The notes: generated by a model from the sequence alone, not told the origin. Positions 1 through 8,625 are shown, counted from the stretch's first letter. The stretch is 64,000 nucleotides of DNA from Mycobacterium malmoense (GCF_019645855.1 NZ_CP080999.1:5084001-5148000); one strand, 5' to 3'. Program-made: numbers and translations.

Positions 1-478
1 CGACGGGCGCGGCGGCCAGGCGCTCCTCCATGAGGAGGTGGTCCATCAGCTCCGCCTTGGTGACGCCCCTCAGGTGCGACAACCCGGATCGGTGCCGCAA
101 GACGTCGCGAACGGTGATGTCGGCCTTTCCGTTGACCGCGAATTCGGGCCAATATTCGGCGACGGGATCGTCGTAGGACAACAGGCCGCGGTCGGCGAGC
201 CGGTGGATCACCGTCGACGCGACGCCCTTGGTCGCCGAGAACACCATGGTGCCGGTGTCGGCGGTCCAGCGCTGGGTGCCGGCCCGGTCCGACCAGCCCG
301 TCCAGACATCGACGACGGGCACGCCGTCGATGTAGACGCACAGCGCTCCCCCGCCGAACCGGCGCCCCGGGAACAGCCGCGAGAACAGCTTGATGACGTT
401 TGCGAAATGAGGGTCGGCGGCCCCGGACACGCCGCGTGGCAGGCCATCGCCGGTTGTCAGCAGGGTCGACCGTTTCAC
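1..478 (-). CDS. Serine hydrolase of the beta-lactamase/esterase family (partial)
   Basis: This is the N-terminal 159 residues of a penicillin-binding-protein-like serine hydrolase; the rest lies beyond the left edge. Read on the minus strand from a GTG at 478, the protein contains the stretch MVFSATKGVAST at about residues 69-80, whose S-A-T-K is the SxxK catalytic motif of class C beta-lactamase/EstB-type esterases. It is followed by HRSGL, a typical conserved segment of this family, which in mycobacteria includes the Lip esterases. No ATG exists in this frame; the GTG is the first plausible start after an in-frame stop near 560. The substrate cannot be told from sequence. Family call is secure, the exact start less so. 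Confidence 0.8.
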   Translation of the reverse strand, partial: MKRSTLLTTGDGLPRGVSGAADPHFANVIKLFSRLFPGRRFGGGALCVYIDGVPVVDVWTGWSDRAGTQRWTADTGTMVFSATKGVASTVIHRLADRGLLSYDDPVAEYWPEFAVNGKADITVRDVLRHRSGLSHLRGVTKAELMDHLLMEERLAAAPV

Positions 479-633
479 TGTGCCGCGACGCCTCGCGCCC
501 CCGACGCAGTTATCGCCGAGGCGCCATCTCCGCGGCGCGGTGCCACCACGGGAATGAAGCTATCAGGCAGGAAGAGCAGCGAACACAAACGGGCCGACGG
601 CGGTGCGAAATTCGGCGCCAGCAAAGCAGCGGA

Positions 634-798
634 TTATTCCGGGGGCTGGCGAGGTTGTTCGCCGGGCGCTTGGTCCGGGGGTGGGTCGTTCAACCACTTC
701 CTGAGCCGAAGAAGCTGATTGACCACCATGCCGATGCCCAGCAGCATCAGCGTCGCCACGATCGCCACCACAATTGCGGTGCTCATGAACTTCATCAT
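634..798 (-). CDS. Small membrane protein of unknown function
   Basis: A 54-residue protein beginning MMKFMSTAIVVAIVATLMLL. It has one strongly hydrophobic segment at about residues 5-27, then a basic stretch (LLRLRKWL) and a proline-rich C-terminal tail, suggesting a single-pass membrane protein with a short cytoplasmic tail. It is divergent from the cutinase gene to its right. A longer reading from 846 exists, but its extra N-terminus (MATRHRAILKPERRSA) is not membrane-like, so I prefer 798. I do not recognise a named family. Moderate confidence that it is expressed. Confidence 0.5.
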   Translation of the reverse strand: MMKFMSTAIVVAIVATLMLLGIGMVVNQLLRLRKWLNDPPPDQAPGEQPRQPPE

Positions 799-895
799 TG
801 CGGATCGCCGCTCGGGTTTCAGGATCGCCCGGTGCCGGGTAGCCAAGGGCCGGCGAGAAGGCGAAGGACGCCTTCAGGAGGTAACCACCGGACCA

Positions 896-1615
896 ATGGG
901 CACTGATCGGATGGTCACATTGATCGGAAAACGAGTGCGGCGGCTCGCGACGGCAGTCGGAGCGGCGGTGATGGTCACCTTTGCCGCGTCGAGCGGGCCG
1001 GTTCCCGCGGTGTCGGCCGATCCCTGCCCGGACGTCGAGGTGGTGTTCGCCCGCGGCACCGGCGAGCCACCCGGGCTCGGCGGCATCGGCGAATCCTTCG
1101 TCGACGCGTTGCGCTCGCAGATCGGCGGCCGGTCGCTCGGCGTGTATCCGGTCAATTACCAGGCCAGCGGCGACTTCAGCAATCCCGATTTCCCCGCGAC
1201 CGTCATCGACGGGATTCGCGACGCGAGCTCTCACATCGAGTCGATGGCCGCGAACTGCCCGAGGACCAGAGAAGTGCTCGGCGGATACTCCCAGGGCGCG
1301 GCCGTGGCCGGTTACGTCACCTCGGCGGCCGTGCCGCCGGGGGTGCCCGCCGCAGCGGTGCCGTCGCCGATGCCGCCCGACATCGCAAACCATGTCGCCG
1401 CGGTCGCTCTCTTCGGCACACCTTCGAACCAATTTCTCGGCCAGTACAACGCGCCGCCGATTGCCATCGGCCCGTTGTATCAGGCCAGGACCCTCGAGTT
1501 GTGCGCTGCCGGCGATCCGGTGTGCGGCGACGGCGGCAGCCCCGCCGCGCACGTCTCGTATGCGGCGAACGGAATGACGGACCAGGCCGCGAACTACGCC
1601 GCGGGTCACCTGTAG
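896..1615 (+). CDS. Secreted cutinase-family esterase (CULP)
   Basis: A 239-residue cutinase-like serine esterase, about the usual length. Residues 1-41 form a signal peptide (basic start, hydrophobic core, cleavage after AVSA), so the enzyme is exported. The mature part starts DPCPDVEVVFARGTGEPPG, the typical cutinase opening. The nucleophile motif is GGYSQGAAV, the catalytic Asp lies in CAAGDPVCGDGG between two conserved cysteines, and the catalytic His is in AAHVSYAANG. Family members hydrolyse short- to medium-chain esters or lipids at the cell envelope. ATG 896 is chosen because AGGAGG lies upstream; the spacing is rather long (14 nt), and ATG 911 is an alternative. The open frame continues upstream to 719 without family similarity. 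Confidence 0.9.
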   Translation: MGTDRMVTLIGKRVRRLATAVGAAVMVTFAASSGPVPAVSADPCPDVEVVFARGTGEPPGLGGIGESFVDALRSQIGGRSLGVYPVNYQASGDFSNPDFPATVIDGIRDASSHIESMAANCPRTREVLGGYSQGAAVAGYVTSAAVPPGVPAAAVPSPMPPDIANHVAAVALFGTPSNQFLGQYNAPPIAIGPLYQARTLELCAAGDPVCGDGGSPAAHVSYAANGMTDQAANYAAGHL

Positions 1616-1654
1616 GGCCATCGCCGGCGCGGGTCCCCGGCCTCGAAAATGCAA

Positions 1655-2095
1655 CTACCGACGGCCCTTCTCGGGAAACGTGTTGCCAGTTGCATTCTCG
1701 TGATCGCCCGACGCCGTGGGTTCGATCTCCAGGCCGACGTGCACCTTGTCGATGCCGCCGCGCACGATCGAGTGCGCATAGAACCACCAGGAGTGATACC
1801 AATACCGCCTGAGCACGGCGTTGTAGACCCGCCGCGTCTCCGACTTCGGCAGCACCCGGGCGACCGCTTCAACCGGTTCGCTCTTGGGCCTGCCCAACGA
1901 TCCGCTCCTGGCGATCATCACCCGGGGCGTGTTGTTGATCCGCCTGACTTTCCACGACCCGTCGTCGGTGATGACCAGGAGCTTGCCGCCGTCGGGCACG
2001 CCCCAGATGGGTGTCGGTTTCGGCCGGCCGTCCTTGGTAAAGGTCGTCAACAGCAGATACTTGGACTTAATGACGTCCTGGAAGCTGAGAGCCAC
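1655..2095 (-). CDS. PPOX-class F420-dependent oxidoreductase, Rv2061c-like
   Basis: A 146-residue split beta-barrel protein of the FMN/F420-binding PPOX class. The N-terminus (ALSFQDVIKSKYLLLTTF, then PKPTPIWGV and SWKVRRINNTPRV) has the layout of the mycobacterial Rv2061c-type F420-dependent family. Such small enzymes transfer hydride from reduced F420 or flavin to unknown substrates in the cytosol. The start is GTG 2095 with AAGGA six bases upstream. The gene is divergent from the TetR gene at 2215 and shares its promoter region, so it may also be under that regulator. Substrate unknown. Confidence 0.8.
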   Translation of the reverse strand: MALSFQDVIKSKYLLLTTFTKDGRPKPTPIWGVPDGGKLLVITDDGSWKVRRINNTPRVMIARSGSLGRPKSEPVEAVARVLPKSETRRVYNAVLRRYWYHSWWFYAHSIVRGGIDKVHVGLEIEPTASGDHENATGNTFPEKGRR

Positions 2096-2185
2096 GCTTG
2101 TTCCTTATTTATAGCTGGGACCCTTTCATCGTGGCCGCGTCGGCGTCGATTGGCCATGGTCGCCGGGGATCGGTGTTGTTGATTC

Positions 2186-2200
2186 TTGGCGACCGCCCAA
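2186..2200. promoter_or_regulatory. Putative TetR operator upstream of the 2215 TetR gene
   Basis: The sequence TTGGCGACCGCCCAA lies 14 bases upstream of the TetR start. It is an imperfect inverted repeat and a near copy, one base shorter, of the perfect 16-bp palindrome at 4058-4073 in front of the P450 gene; both continue with ATTT. The pairing suggests one regulator binds both sites, and it also lies in the shared promoter region of the divergent PPOX gene. No binding data; inference from sequence. Confidence 0.55.
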
Positions 2201-2214
2201 TTTAGGGTCCCTTG

Positions 2215-2778
2215 ATGGCCAGGGACTCCACCACTCGCGACCTGCTGATCGACGCGACGGCTCAGATCATGGTGGAGGAGGGTTACGCCGCGGCCACGTC
2301 GCGCCGGGTAGCGGCCAAAGCCGGCGTCAAACCGGCCTTGGTGCACTACTACTTCCCCACCATGGACGAGTTGTATCTGGACGTCTTCCGCCGTGGCGCC
2401 GCCGCCTACCTGGAGCGTCAGCGGCAAGCGTTGACCTCTGACCGACCCTTGCACGCGTTCTGGGACACCCTGATCGAGCCCAAGGACACCCGACTGCTGC
2501 TGGAGTTCATGGGGCTTGCCAACCATCGCAAGGAGATCCGGGCCGAGATCTCGGCCTGGCAGGAACGGTGGCGCGAGATGCAGATCGCCGCGCTGAGCTT
2601 CATCGCCCGCGAACACGGGCTAGACACAAGCGAATTCCCGCCGGCGGGCCTCGCGCTCGTCATCGCCGCGATCGGCCGCACCCTCATTTTGGAGGAGGCG
2701 CTGGGCACCACGGGCGGCCACGCCGAGGCCGTCGCGCTGGTCAACCGCCTCCTCGACCGCTTTGAGATGCCGATTTAG
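2215..2778 (+). CDS. TetR family transcriptional regulator
   Basis: A 187-residue repressor. The N-terminal DNA-binding domain (about residues 5-55) has the TetR pattern TRDLLIDATAQIMVEEGYAAATSRRVAAKAGVKPALVHYYF (quoted here as key positions: helix-turn-helix at about 28-47, with the closing HYYF). The C-terminal part is a variable ligand-binding domain. It converges with the P450 at 2785-3987 and leaves only 6 bases between the stops. Matching inverted repeats before this gene and before the P450 argue for autoregulation and control of the P450. The start is ATG 2215; a TTG directly before it (2212) could also serve. Confidence 0.85.
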   Translation: MARDSTTRDLLIDATAQIMVEEGYAAATSRRVAAKAGVKPALVHYYFPTMDELYLDVFRRGAAAYLERQRQALTSDRPLHAFWDTLIEPKDTRLLLEFMGLANHRKEIRAEISAWQERWREMQIAALSFIAREHGLDTSEFPPAGLALVIAAIGRTLILEEALGTTGGHAEAVALVNRLLDRFEMPI

Positions 2779-2784
2779 CCCCAT

Positions 2785-3987
2785 TCAGGGCAGCACGACC
2801 CGAAGCCGTTCCCAACCGCGGACCGTAGACGTCGACGCCAATCGTGCTGTGTCGTAATCGATGTCCCATTCGGGCCAGCGGTTGAGCATCTCGTCCAGCG
2901 CGACGCGGCCCTCCAGGCGTGCCAGGTTCGCGCCGAGGCAGTAGTGCAGGCCCTTCCCGAAGGTGAGGTGCGAGATGTTGTCGCGATGGATGTCGAACGT
3001 GTCCGGATCGGGGTAGCGGCGGTGATCACGATTCGCGGCACCGAACAGCAGCAGCATGGCACTGCCGGCCGGAACGGTCGTCCCGTAGCACTCGAAATCC
3101 TTTGCCATCCAACGCGCGACGTGGGGTCCCGTGGGCTCGAACCGCAGCGTCTCGTCGACGGCGCGGTTCAGCAGGGAGCGATCCTCGCAGACCTCGCGAC
3201 GCTGGTCGGGGTGCTCCGCGAGCACCTTGGCCAGCCAGCCGATCAGCCGGCCGGTCGTCTCGTTGCCCGCGCCGGCCACCACCTGCGTGTAGTGCAGCAC
3301 CTCCTTGCGGGTCAGCTTTCTGCGCACCCCGCGCTCGTCGTCGAACTCGACGTTGAGCAGCGTCGTCATCAGGTCGTCGGACGGGTTCCTGGACCGCCAC
3401 TCGACGTAGTCGGCGTAGATCCGGCCGTCGGCGATGGAGTCGGCGTCGGCGACCCGCAGCGGCGCACCCGGCTTGGTGCGCAGGTTGGCGTCGTTGGCGT
3501 CGCGAACCGAGACCTGTTCGGACTCAGGGATTCCCAGCAACATCCCGATCACTCGCATCGGCATCATGGACGCGAGCTCGGCAATGATGTCGAAGCCCGC
3601 GGACCCGACGAGCGGATCCAGACACCGGATGCAGTACCGCCGGATCTGGTCTTCGAGCGCCGCCATCCGGCGCGGCGTGAACACGCGTGACATCAGGCCG
3701 CGCAGCATCGAGTGCTCGGGCGGATCCTGGAACATCATGACACCGCCGGGCATGTCGAATTTCGACTGGATCAACTCGAGGATGTCGCTGCGCCGGTTGG
3801 AGAAGACCTCCCAGTTGGCCAAGGCCTGTTCGACGTCGGAATGCCTTGATAGCGCCCAGAAGTCGTAGCGCTCGTTGTAGTAGATCGGCGCCTCCTCGCG
3901 CAGCCGCGCGTAGACCGGATACGGGTCGGCAATGATGCCGACGTCGTAGGGGTCGTAGTAGACGTCCGTGTCGTTTGCGAGAGTCAT
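2785..3987 (-). CDS. Cytochrome P450 (first of two)
   Basis: A 400-residue soluble bacterial P450 that would use ferredoxin-supplied electrons to hydroxylate an unknown substrate. All hallmarks are present: I-helix oxygen-activation motif AGAGNETT (238-245), K-helix ETLR (279-282), and heme-binding loop FGKGLHYCLG (343-352) with Cys350 as the iron ligand. GGGAAG lies a few bases before ATG 3987. No ferredoxin gene is next to it. A perfect 16-bp palindrome about 70 bases upstream links it to the TetR gene with which it converges. The CYP family number cannot be assigned by eye. Confidence 0.92.
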   Translation of the reverse strand: MTLANDTDVYYDPYDVGIIADPYPVYARLREEAPIYYNERYDFWALSRHSDVEQALANWEVFSNRRSDILELIQSKFDMPGGVMMFQDPPEHSMLRGLMSRVFTPRRMAALEDQIRRYCIRCLDPLVGSAGFDIIAELASMMPMRVIGMLLGIPESEQVSVRDANDANLRTKPGAPLRVADADSIADGRIYADYVEWRSRNPSDDLMTTLLNVEFDDERGVRRKLTRKEVLHYTQVVAGAGNETTGRLIGWLAKVLAEHPDQRREVCEDRSLLNRAVDETLRFEPTGPHVARWMAKDFECYGTTVPAGSAMLLLFGAANRDHRRYPDPDTFDIHRDNISHLTFGKGLHYCLGANLARLEGRVALDEMLNRWPEWDIDYDTARLASTSTVRGWERLRVVLP

Positions 3988-4057
3988 CGATGCTTCCCTT
4001 ACTTAAGACAGCCGCCGGCCTCCATCCGGCCCATTGCCACCTTCACCCACCAGCATT

Positions 4058-4073
4058 TTGGGCGATCGCCCAA
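4058..4073. promoter_or_regulatory. Perfect palindrome in the P450 promoter, putative TetR operator
   Basis: TTGGGCGATCGCCCAA is a perfect 16-bp palindrome 71 bases upstream of the P450 start (3987, minus strand). A near copy stands before the TetR gene at 2186-2200. The region from here to 4235 holds no other gene that I can support. Confidence 0.6.
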
Positions 4074-4235
4074 TTTTGTGGCGCACGCCATGTCTAACAG
4101 CACGCCTGCGGGCCCGTCAAGGGCTCAGCGCGGTTGCGTCCCGGATCCGTGAAGATTGGTCACACGGGTGTGAAGGCTTCGTTAAGAATGTGGCCAAACC
4201 CGCATCACACCCGCACCGTGGACCTATGACGGCTC

Positions 4236-5084
4236 ATGCTGATGTCTGACAAGACTTTTCGTGACAACACCGGCCGTTGGGCGGCCGCGCGGACGCTGTC
4301 CGGCGTGCGGGTCACGGCGGCGTATGCCGTCGTCCTGGTCGCGGTCTCGGTTGTCCTGACCGCGCTCGGTCCGCGCGCACGCGACGCCGTCGTGAGTCAC
4401 ATGAGCACCAACCTGCACAACCTTGCGCGCGGCCGCCTGAGCACGTTGGTCGGCAGCGCGTTCGTCGGCGACGGCGGCGACGTGTATGCCTGGTTGCCGG
4501 GACTGGTGTGCTTGCTGGCGTTGGGTGAATTGATGTGGCGCGGTATGGGTTTGGTTATCACATTCGCGGTCGGTCATGTCGGTGCCACGTTGATCGTCGC
4601 GGCCGGGCTGCTCGTCGCGCTTGAGGTGGGATGGCTGCCGTTCGCCATCGCACGGGCGAGCGACGTGGGGGTCAGCTACGGCGCGGTCTGTGTTCTCGGC
4701 GCGCTGACGGCGTCGATACCGCCGCGGTGGCGGCCGGCGTGGGTCGGTTGGTGGCTCGGCGTCGCAGTGACGGCCGCCGTGGGAGCGGACTTCACCGCCG
4801 CCGGTCATATTGTGGCGCTGCTGCTCGGCGTCGGCCTGTCCTTCCGGCTGCCGTCGACGGCCGGCTGGACGCCCCCACGAGCGGTTTTGCTCTCCGTCGG
4901 CGCCGCGTTCGGCTATTTCTTGTTGTCGGGGTCATCGATGCTCGCATCGGTCGGGGGGTTGTCGGGGATGCTGATCGCGCTCCTTGCCGACCAGGTATTG
5001 CGGTCACGCAGCGAGTCGCGCAGCGATAAGAACCGAACTTCCGCGCAACAGCCTGCCTTTGCGCCGCAGCCCGCGCTGTCGTAG
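4236..5084 (+). CDS. Rhomboid-like integral membrane protein
   Basis: A 282-residue membrane protein with about six hydrophobic segments (roughly 24-45, 86-104, 107-132, 145-160, 168-204, 214-245) and a basic C-terminal tail. Its layout resembles rhomboid intramembrane proteases: an extracytoplasmic loop, then a Ser in GVSYG (Ser147) in one segment and a His in AGHIVALLLGVG (His191) in a later one, the right order for a Ser-His dyad. The Ser motif is GVSY rather than the usual GxSG, so activity is uncertain. The start could be ATG 4236 or 4242; neither has a strong ribosome site. It faces tail-to-tail the PolD1 gene. Confidence 0.65.
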   Translation: MLMSDKTFRDNTGRWAAARTLSGVRVTAAYAVVLVAVSVVLTALGPRARDAVVSHMSTNLHNLARGRLSTLVGSAFVGDGGDVYAWLPGLVCLLALGELMWRGMGLVITFAVGHVGATLIVAAGLLVALEVGWLPFAIARASDVGVSYGAVCVLGALTASIPPRWRPAWVGWWLGVAVTAAVGADFTAAGHIVALLLGVGLSFRLPSTAGWTPPRAVLLSVGAAFGYFLLSGSSMLASVGGLSGMLIALLADQVLRSRSESRSDKNRTSAQQPAFAPQPALS

Positions 5085-5098
5085 TCGCCGAACGGATT

Positions 5099-6154
5099 TC
5101 AGGCGTCGCTTCCCGGCGTTCGCGTCTTGCGGTCCGTATCCCGGCTGGGCTGCACCCTTTTGGGTTCGCCCGGCATCTTGGGATAGTTCGGCGGATACGG
5201 CATGTCGCCGAGTCCGCGCTCCTCGTCGGCCTGGGCCATGTCCAGCAATGGAGCGATCGACTGGGCCACGTCATCCATTGCGGCCCAAGGGTCCTCGCGG
5301 CGCGCCACGAGATCGGGCACGGTGGCCATGGTGTAGTCGTCCGGGTCGGCGCCGGCGAGGTCGTCCCACGTCAGCGGCGTCGACACGGTCGCGATCGGGG
5401 TGCGCCGCACCGAATACGGCGACGCCATGGTGCGGTCGCGGGCGTTCTGGTTGAAGTCGATGAAGATGCGCTCGCCGCGTTCTTCCTTCCACCACGACGT
5501 GGTCACCGCCTCCGGTGCGCGGCGCTCCACCTCGCGGGCCAGCGCGATGCCGGCCCGGCGCACCTCGATGAAATCCCAGTCGGTGGCGATCCGGAGAAAC
5601 ACGTGGATCCCCCGGCCCCCGGACGTCTTCGGGTAGCCGACCAGGCCGAGTTCGCCGAGCAGCGGCCGCAGCACGTCGACGGCGACCGCCCGCGCCTGCT
5701 CGAAGCCGGTGCCGGGCTGCGGATCGAGGTCGACGCGCAGCTCGTCGGGGTGCTCGGTGTCGGGGCAGCGCACCTGCCACGGATGGAGCGTGATCGTGCC
5801 GATCTGCGCCGCCCACACGATGGCCGCCGGGTGGGTCACCTTCAGCGCGTCGGCGGTGCGCCCCGACGGGAACGTCACTCGGCAGGTCTCCAGATAGTCG
5901 GGATGGTGCCGCGGCACCCGCTTCTGGTAGATCTCCTCGCCGTCGATGCCTTCCGGGAACCGCTGCAGATGGGTGGGCCGGTCGCGCAGCGCCGTCAGCA
6001 TCGGGCCGCCGGCTTCAACGGCCACGGCTCGGTAATACTCGATGAGCCGTCGCTTGGTGCCATTGGATCCCAGCGCGGGGAAATACACCTTGTCCGGGTT
6101 GGACAGCCGCACCGAGATGCCGTCGACGTCGATTTCCTCCGCTGCTGCAGCCAC
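5099..6154 (-). CDS. polD1: LigC-associated DNA polymerase/primase (PolD1-like)
   Basis: A 351-residue archaeo-eukaryotic-primase family polymerase equivalent to M. tuberculosis Rv3730c, which acts with DNA ligases in end joining and gap repair. Visible landmarks are the N-terminal LSNPDKVYFP, the catalytic segment DELRVDLDPQPGTGFEQA (metal-binding D-x-D), the downstream SGGRGIHVFLRI, and IFIDFNQNARDRTMASPYSVR, all typical of the LigD-polymerase family. I chose GTG 6154 because it removes an unrelated N-terminal extension overlapping ligC and gives a protein close to the family length. It is divergent from ligC with 37 bases between, the same arrangement as Rv3730c-Rv3731. Confidence 0.88.
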   Translation of the reverse strand: MAAAAEEIDVDGISVRLSNPDKVYFPALGSNGTKRRLIEYYRAVAVEAGGPMLTALRDRPTHLQRFPEGIDGEEIYQKRVPRHHPDYLETCRVTFPSGRTADALKVTHPAAIVWAAQIGTITLHPWQVRCPDTEHPDELRVDLDPQPGTGFEQARAVAVDVLRPLLGELGLVGYPKTSGGRGIHVFLRIATDWDFIEVRRAGIALAREVERRAPEAVTTSWWKEERGERIFIDFNQNARDRTMASPYSVRRTPIATVSTPLTWDDLAGADPDDYTMATVPDLVARREDPWAAMDDVAQSIAPLLDMAQADEERGLGDMPYPPNYPKMPGEPKRVQPSRDTDRKTRTPGSDA

Positions 6155-6191
6155 ATCACGATTCCAGCACGCCGGGCGCCACAATGAGGCG

Positions 6192-7280
6192 ATGGACTTG
6201 CCTGTCATGCCGCCGGTCTCACCGATGCTGGCCAAGCCGGTCCGGTCGATCCCGCCGGACGCGTCCTATGAGCCGAAGTGGGACGGATTCAGGTCGATTT
6301 GCTTCCGCGACCGCGACGAAGTCGAGCTGGGCAGCCGCAACGAGCGGCCGATGACCCGCTACTTTCCCGAACTGGTCGCGGCGGTCCGGGCCGAGCTGCC
6401 GCAACGCTGCGTGATCGACGGGGAGATCGTCGTCGCCACCGAGCACGGGCTGGACTTCGAGGCGCTGCAACAGCGGATCCACCCGGCCGATTCCCGGGTG
6501 CGGATGCTCGCCACGAGGACGCCGGCTTCGTTTATCGCGTTCGATCTGCTCGCGCTCGGCGACGAGGACTACACCGAGCGCCCGTTCAGCGAGCGTCGGG
6601 CCGCCCTGGTCGACGCATTGGCGGGTGCCGGGCCCTCGATCCACGTCACGCCGGCGACCACCGATCTGGCGACGGCGCAGCGCTGGTTTCAGGAGTTCGA
6701 GGGCGCCGGCCTCGACGGCATCATCGCCAAGCCGCTGACCCTTACCTATCAGCCGGACAAGCGGGTCATGTTCAAGATCAAGCACGAGCGGACCGCCGAC
6801 TGCGTGGTCGCCGGCTATCGAATACATAAGTCCGGGGACGAGGCGATCGGCTCGCTGCTGCTCGGGCTCTACCAGGACTCGGGCCCTTCCGCGGGCCAGC
6901 TCGCCTCGGTCGGCGTGATCGGCGCTTTCCCCATGGCCGAGCGGCGGCGGCTGTTCGCCGAGCTGCAGCCGCTGGTCACCGGTTTCGAGGACCATCCGTG
7001 GAACTGGGCCGCCCACGAGGCCGGCGAGCGAACGCCACGCAAGAACGAGTTCTCCCGCTGGAACGCCGGCAAGGACCTGTCCTTCGTTCCGCTGCGACCC
7101 GAGCGGGTGGTCGAGGTCCGCTACGACCACATGGAAGGTGCACGATTCCGCCACACCGCCCAGTTCAGTCGGTGGCGCCCCGACCGTGACCCGCGCTCGT
7201 GCACCTACGCGCAACTCGAACGGCCGGTGACCTTCAGCCTGGGTGACATCGTGCCCGGCCTGGGTCATAGCCGCGGCTGA
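6192..7280 (+). CDS. ligC: ATP-dependent DNA ligase LigC
   Basis: A 362-residue ATP-dependent DNA ligase matching M. tuberculosis LigC (Rv3731) in length and context. The adenylation motif I is EPKWDGFR with Lys29 as the nucleotide-accepting residue. Motif III (FIAFDLLAL), motif IV (DGIIAKPL) and motif V (FKIKHERTADCVVAGYR) follow in order, then an OB-fold domain. It seals nicks in double-stranded DNA, probably in base-excision or break repair with the polymerase encoded divergently. ATG 6192 follows GAGGC; the frame is open upstream but does not look like ligase. Confidence 0.93.
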   Translation: MDLPVMPPVSPMLAKPVRSIPPDASYEPKWDGFRSICFRDRDEVELGSRNERPMTRYFPELVAAVRAELPQRCVIDGEIVVATEHGLDFEALQQRIHPADSRVRMLATRTPASFIAFDLLALGDEDYTERPFSERRAALVDALAGAGPSIHVTPATTDLATAQRWFQEFEGAGLDGIIAKPLTLTYQPDKRVMFKIKHERTADCVVAGYRIHKSGDEAIGSLLLGLYQDSGPSAGQLASVGVIGAFPMAERRRLFAELQPLVTGFEDHPWNWAAHEAGERTPRKNEFSRWNAGKDLSFVPLRPERVVEVRYDHMEGARFRHTAQFSRWRPDRDPRSCTYAQLERPVTFSLGDIVPGLGHSRG

Positions 7281-7294
7281 CACGACCCGCGAGC

Positions 7295-7342
7295 GTGCGC
7301 ATTTGTACGCCGAGACCGGCGTGTTGCCGTACAAACACGCAC
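7295..7342. terminator. Stem-loop between convergent ligC and P450 genes
   Basis: Two 15-base arms (7295-7309 and 7328-7342) match in 13 positions as an inverted repeat around an 18-base loop. The hairpin lies just after the ligC stop and before the stop of the convergent P450 gene, so it can end transcription from both sides. There is no T-run, as is usual for mycobacterial terminators. Confidence 0.55.
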
Positions 7343-7361
7343 ACTCGGCGGGGCACTCGGG

Positions 7362-8594
7362 TCAGGTCGTGACTGCCAGCGCCGACAGGCCGCGCAGCGT
7401 GACGTTCGCCTTGTACTGCGGCTCGCCGGCCAGTCGCGCGTCCGGGAAGCGCGCGGTGAGCGCCGACAGCGCCACGCCGGCTTCCAGCCGCGCCAGCGGC
7501 GCGCCCAGGCAGTAGTGCACCCCGCGGCCAAACGCCAAGTGCCGCAACGTCTCCCGATCCGGGTCGAAGGTGTCGGGTCGGTCGAACTCGGCGGGATCAC
7601 GCTGCGCCGCGGCCAACAGGAGCATCATCGCGTCGCCCGCCGGCACCTCGATGCCGCCGATCGCCATATCGTCGGCGGCAACCCGGCCGACCAGTTGCAC
7701 GGGTGGGTCGTAACGCAGGGTCTCCTCCACGATCACCGGCGCTCGACCGGAGTCCGCGGCCAGGGACGTCCACTGAATGGGGTTGCGCAGCATGGCCAAA
7801 ATCGCATTCCCAATCAGGTTCACCGTGGTCTCGTGTCCCGCGATCAGCAGCAGGTTGCAGGTGGAGACGATCTCCTCCTCGGTCAGTTGATCGCCGGACT
7901 CCTCCACCGCGATCAGGCCCGACAGCAGGTCGTCGCCGGGCTGTGACCGGCGCCGGTCGATCAGATCGTGGAAGTATTCGCGCAGCCACGCACCGGCCTC
8001 CAACCGCTCGTTCATCACGTCCGGCGGCACGCCGGTGATCGTCGAGAACGGGTCCAGCGCCTGGGCCAGCAGCGCGGACGCGCGGCTGAATCGCGGCTCG
8101 TCGTCGAGCGGCACGCCAAGCAGCCGGCAGATCACCGCCACGGGCAGCGGATAGGCGAAGTCGTCGACCACGTCGAACCGTCCCTTGTCGGCGATGGCGT
8201 CCAGCAATCCGTCCACCAAGACGGTGATCTCGGGTTTCAGCGCGTTGACCACCCTCGGCGCAAATGCCTTGCTGACCAGCTTGCGCAGGCGGGTGTGATC
8301 GGGCGGATCGAGGAACAAAAATCCCGGCGGGGCCTGCCGGGGCTGCGCCAAGCCGGCCTCGATCTGCCGCTTCGCGACCGTCGAGTTGCTGTTGTCGCTG
8401 CTCGACGACGGGTGCCGCAGGACGTCATCGCAGTCGCGGTACGTCGAGAAGACGGCCAGGTTGGCCTCGGGCAGTTGCAAGGGTCCGCGGTCGCGGAACT
8501 GCGCGCAGAGCCGATACGGGTCAGCGCGGTTGGCCGGGTCCAGCATCTGCAGCAGCAAGCCTTGCGATTCGGCTTGGGTGGGCGCCGTCGTCAT
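7362..8594 (-). CDS. Cytochrome P450 (second of two)
   Basis: A P450 of 410 residues with all signature motifs: AGHETT (252-257) in the I helix, ETLR (291-294), and FGRGVHYCLG (355-364) with Cys362 ligating heme. It is unrelated in detail to the other P450 here. It is the last gene of a tight operon transcribed as wax-ester synthase, Nudix hydrolase, haloalkane dehalogenase, P450, with 31 bases to the preceding gene. A GTG at 8600, two codons upstream, is an equally possible start. Substrate unknown; a role in alkyl-chain or halogenated compound oxidation would fit the neighbour but is inference. Confidence 0.92.
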   Translation of the reverse strand: MTTAPTQAESQGLLLQMLDPANRADPYRLCAQFRDRGPLQLPEANLAVFSTYRDCDDVLRHPSSSSDNSNSTVAKRQIEAGLAQPRQAPPGFLFLDPPDHTRLRKLVSKAFAPRVVNALKPEITVLVDGLLDAIADKGRFDVVDDFAYPLPVAVICRLLGVPLDDEPRFSRASALLAQALDPFSTITGVPPDVMNERLEAGAWLREYFHDLIDRRRSQPGDDLLSGLIAVEESGDQLTEEEIVSTCNLLLIAGHETTVNLIGNAILAMLRNPIQWTSLAADSGRAPVIVEETLRYDPPVQLVGRVAADDMAIGGIEVPAGDAMMLLLAAAQRDPAEFDRPDTFDPDRETLRHLAFGRGVHYCLGAPLARLEAGVALSALTARFPDARLAGEPQYKANVTLRGLSALAVTT

Positions 8595-8625
8595 CCTCAC
8601 ATTCTGCCCGCACCGCTCGACCGGC

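Noticed and set aside
4034..4249. 71-codon plus-strand frame between the P450 and the rhomboid-like gene
   Set aside because: Runs through the palindromic operator and promoter region and shows no family similarity.
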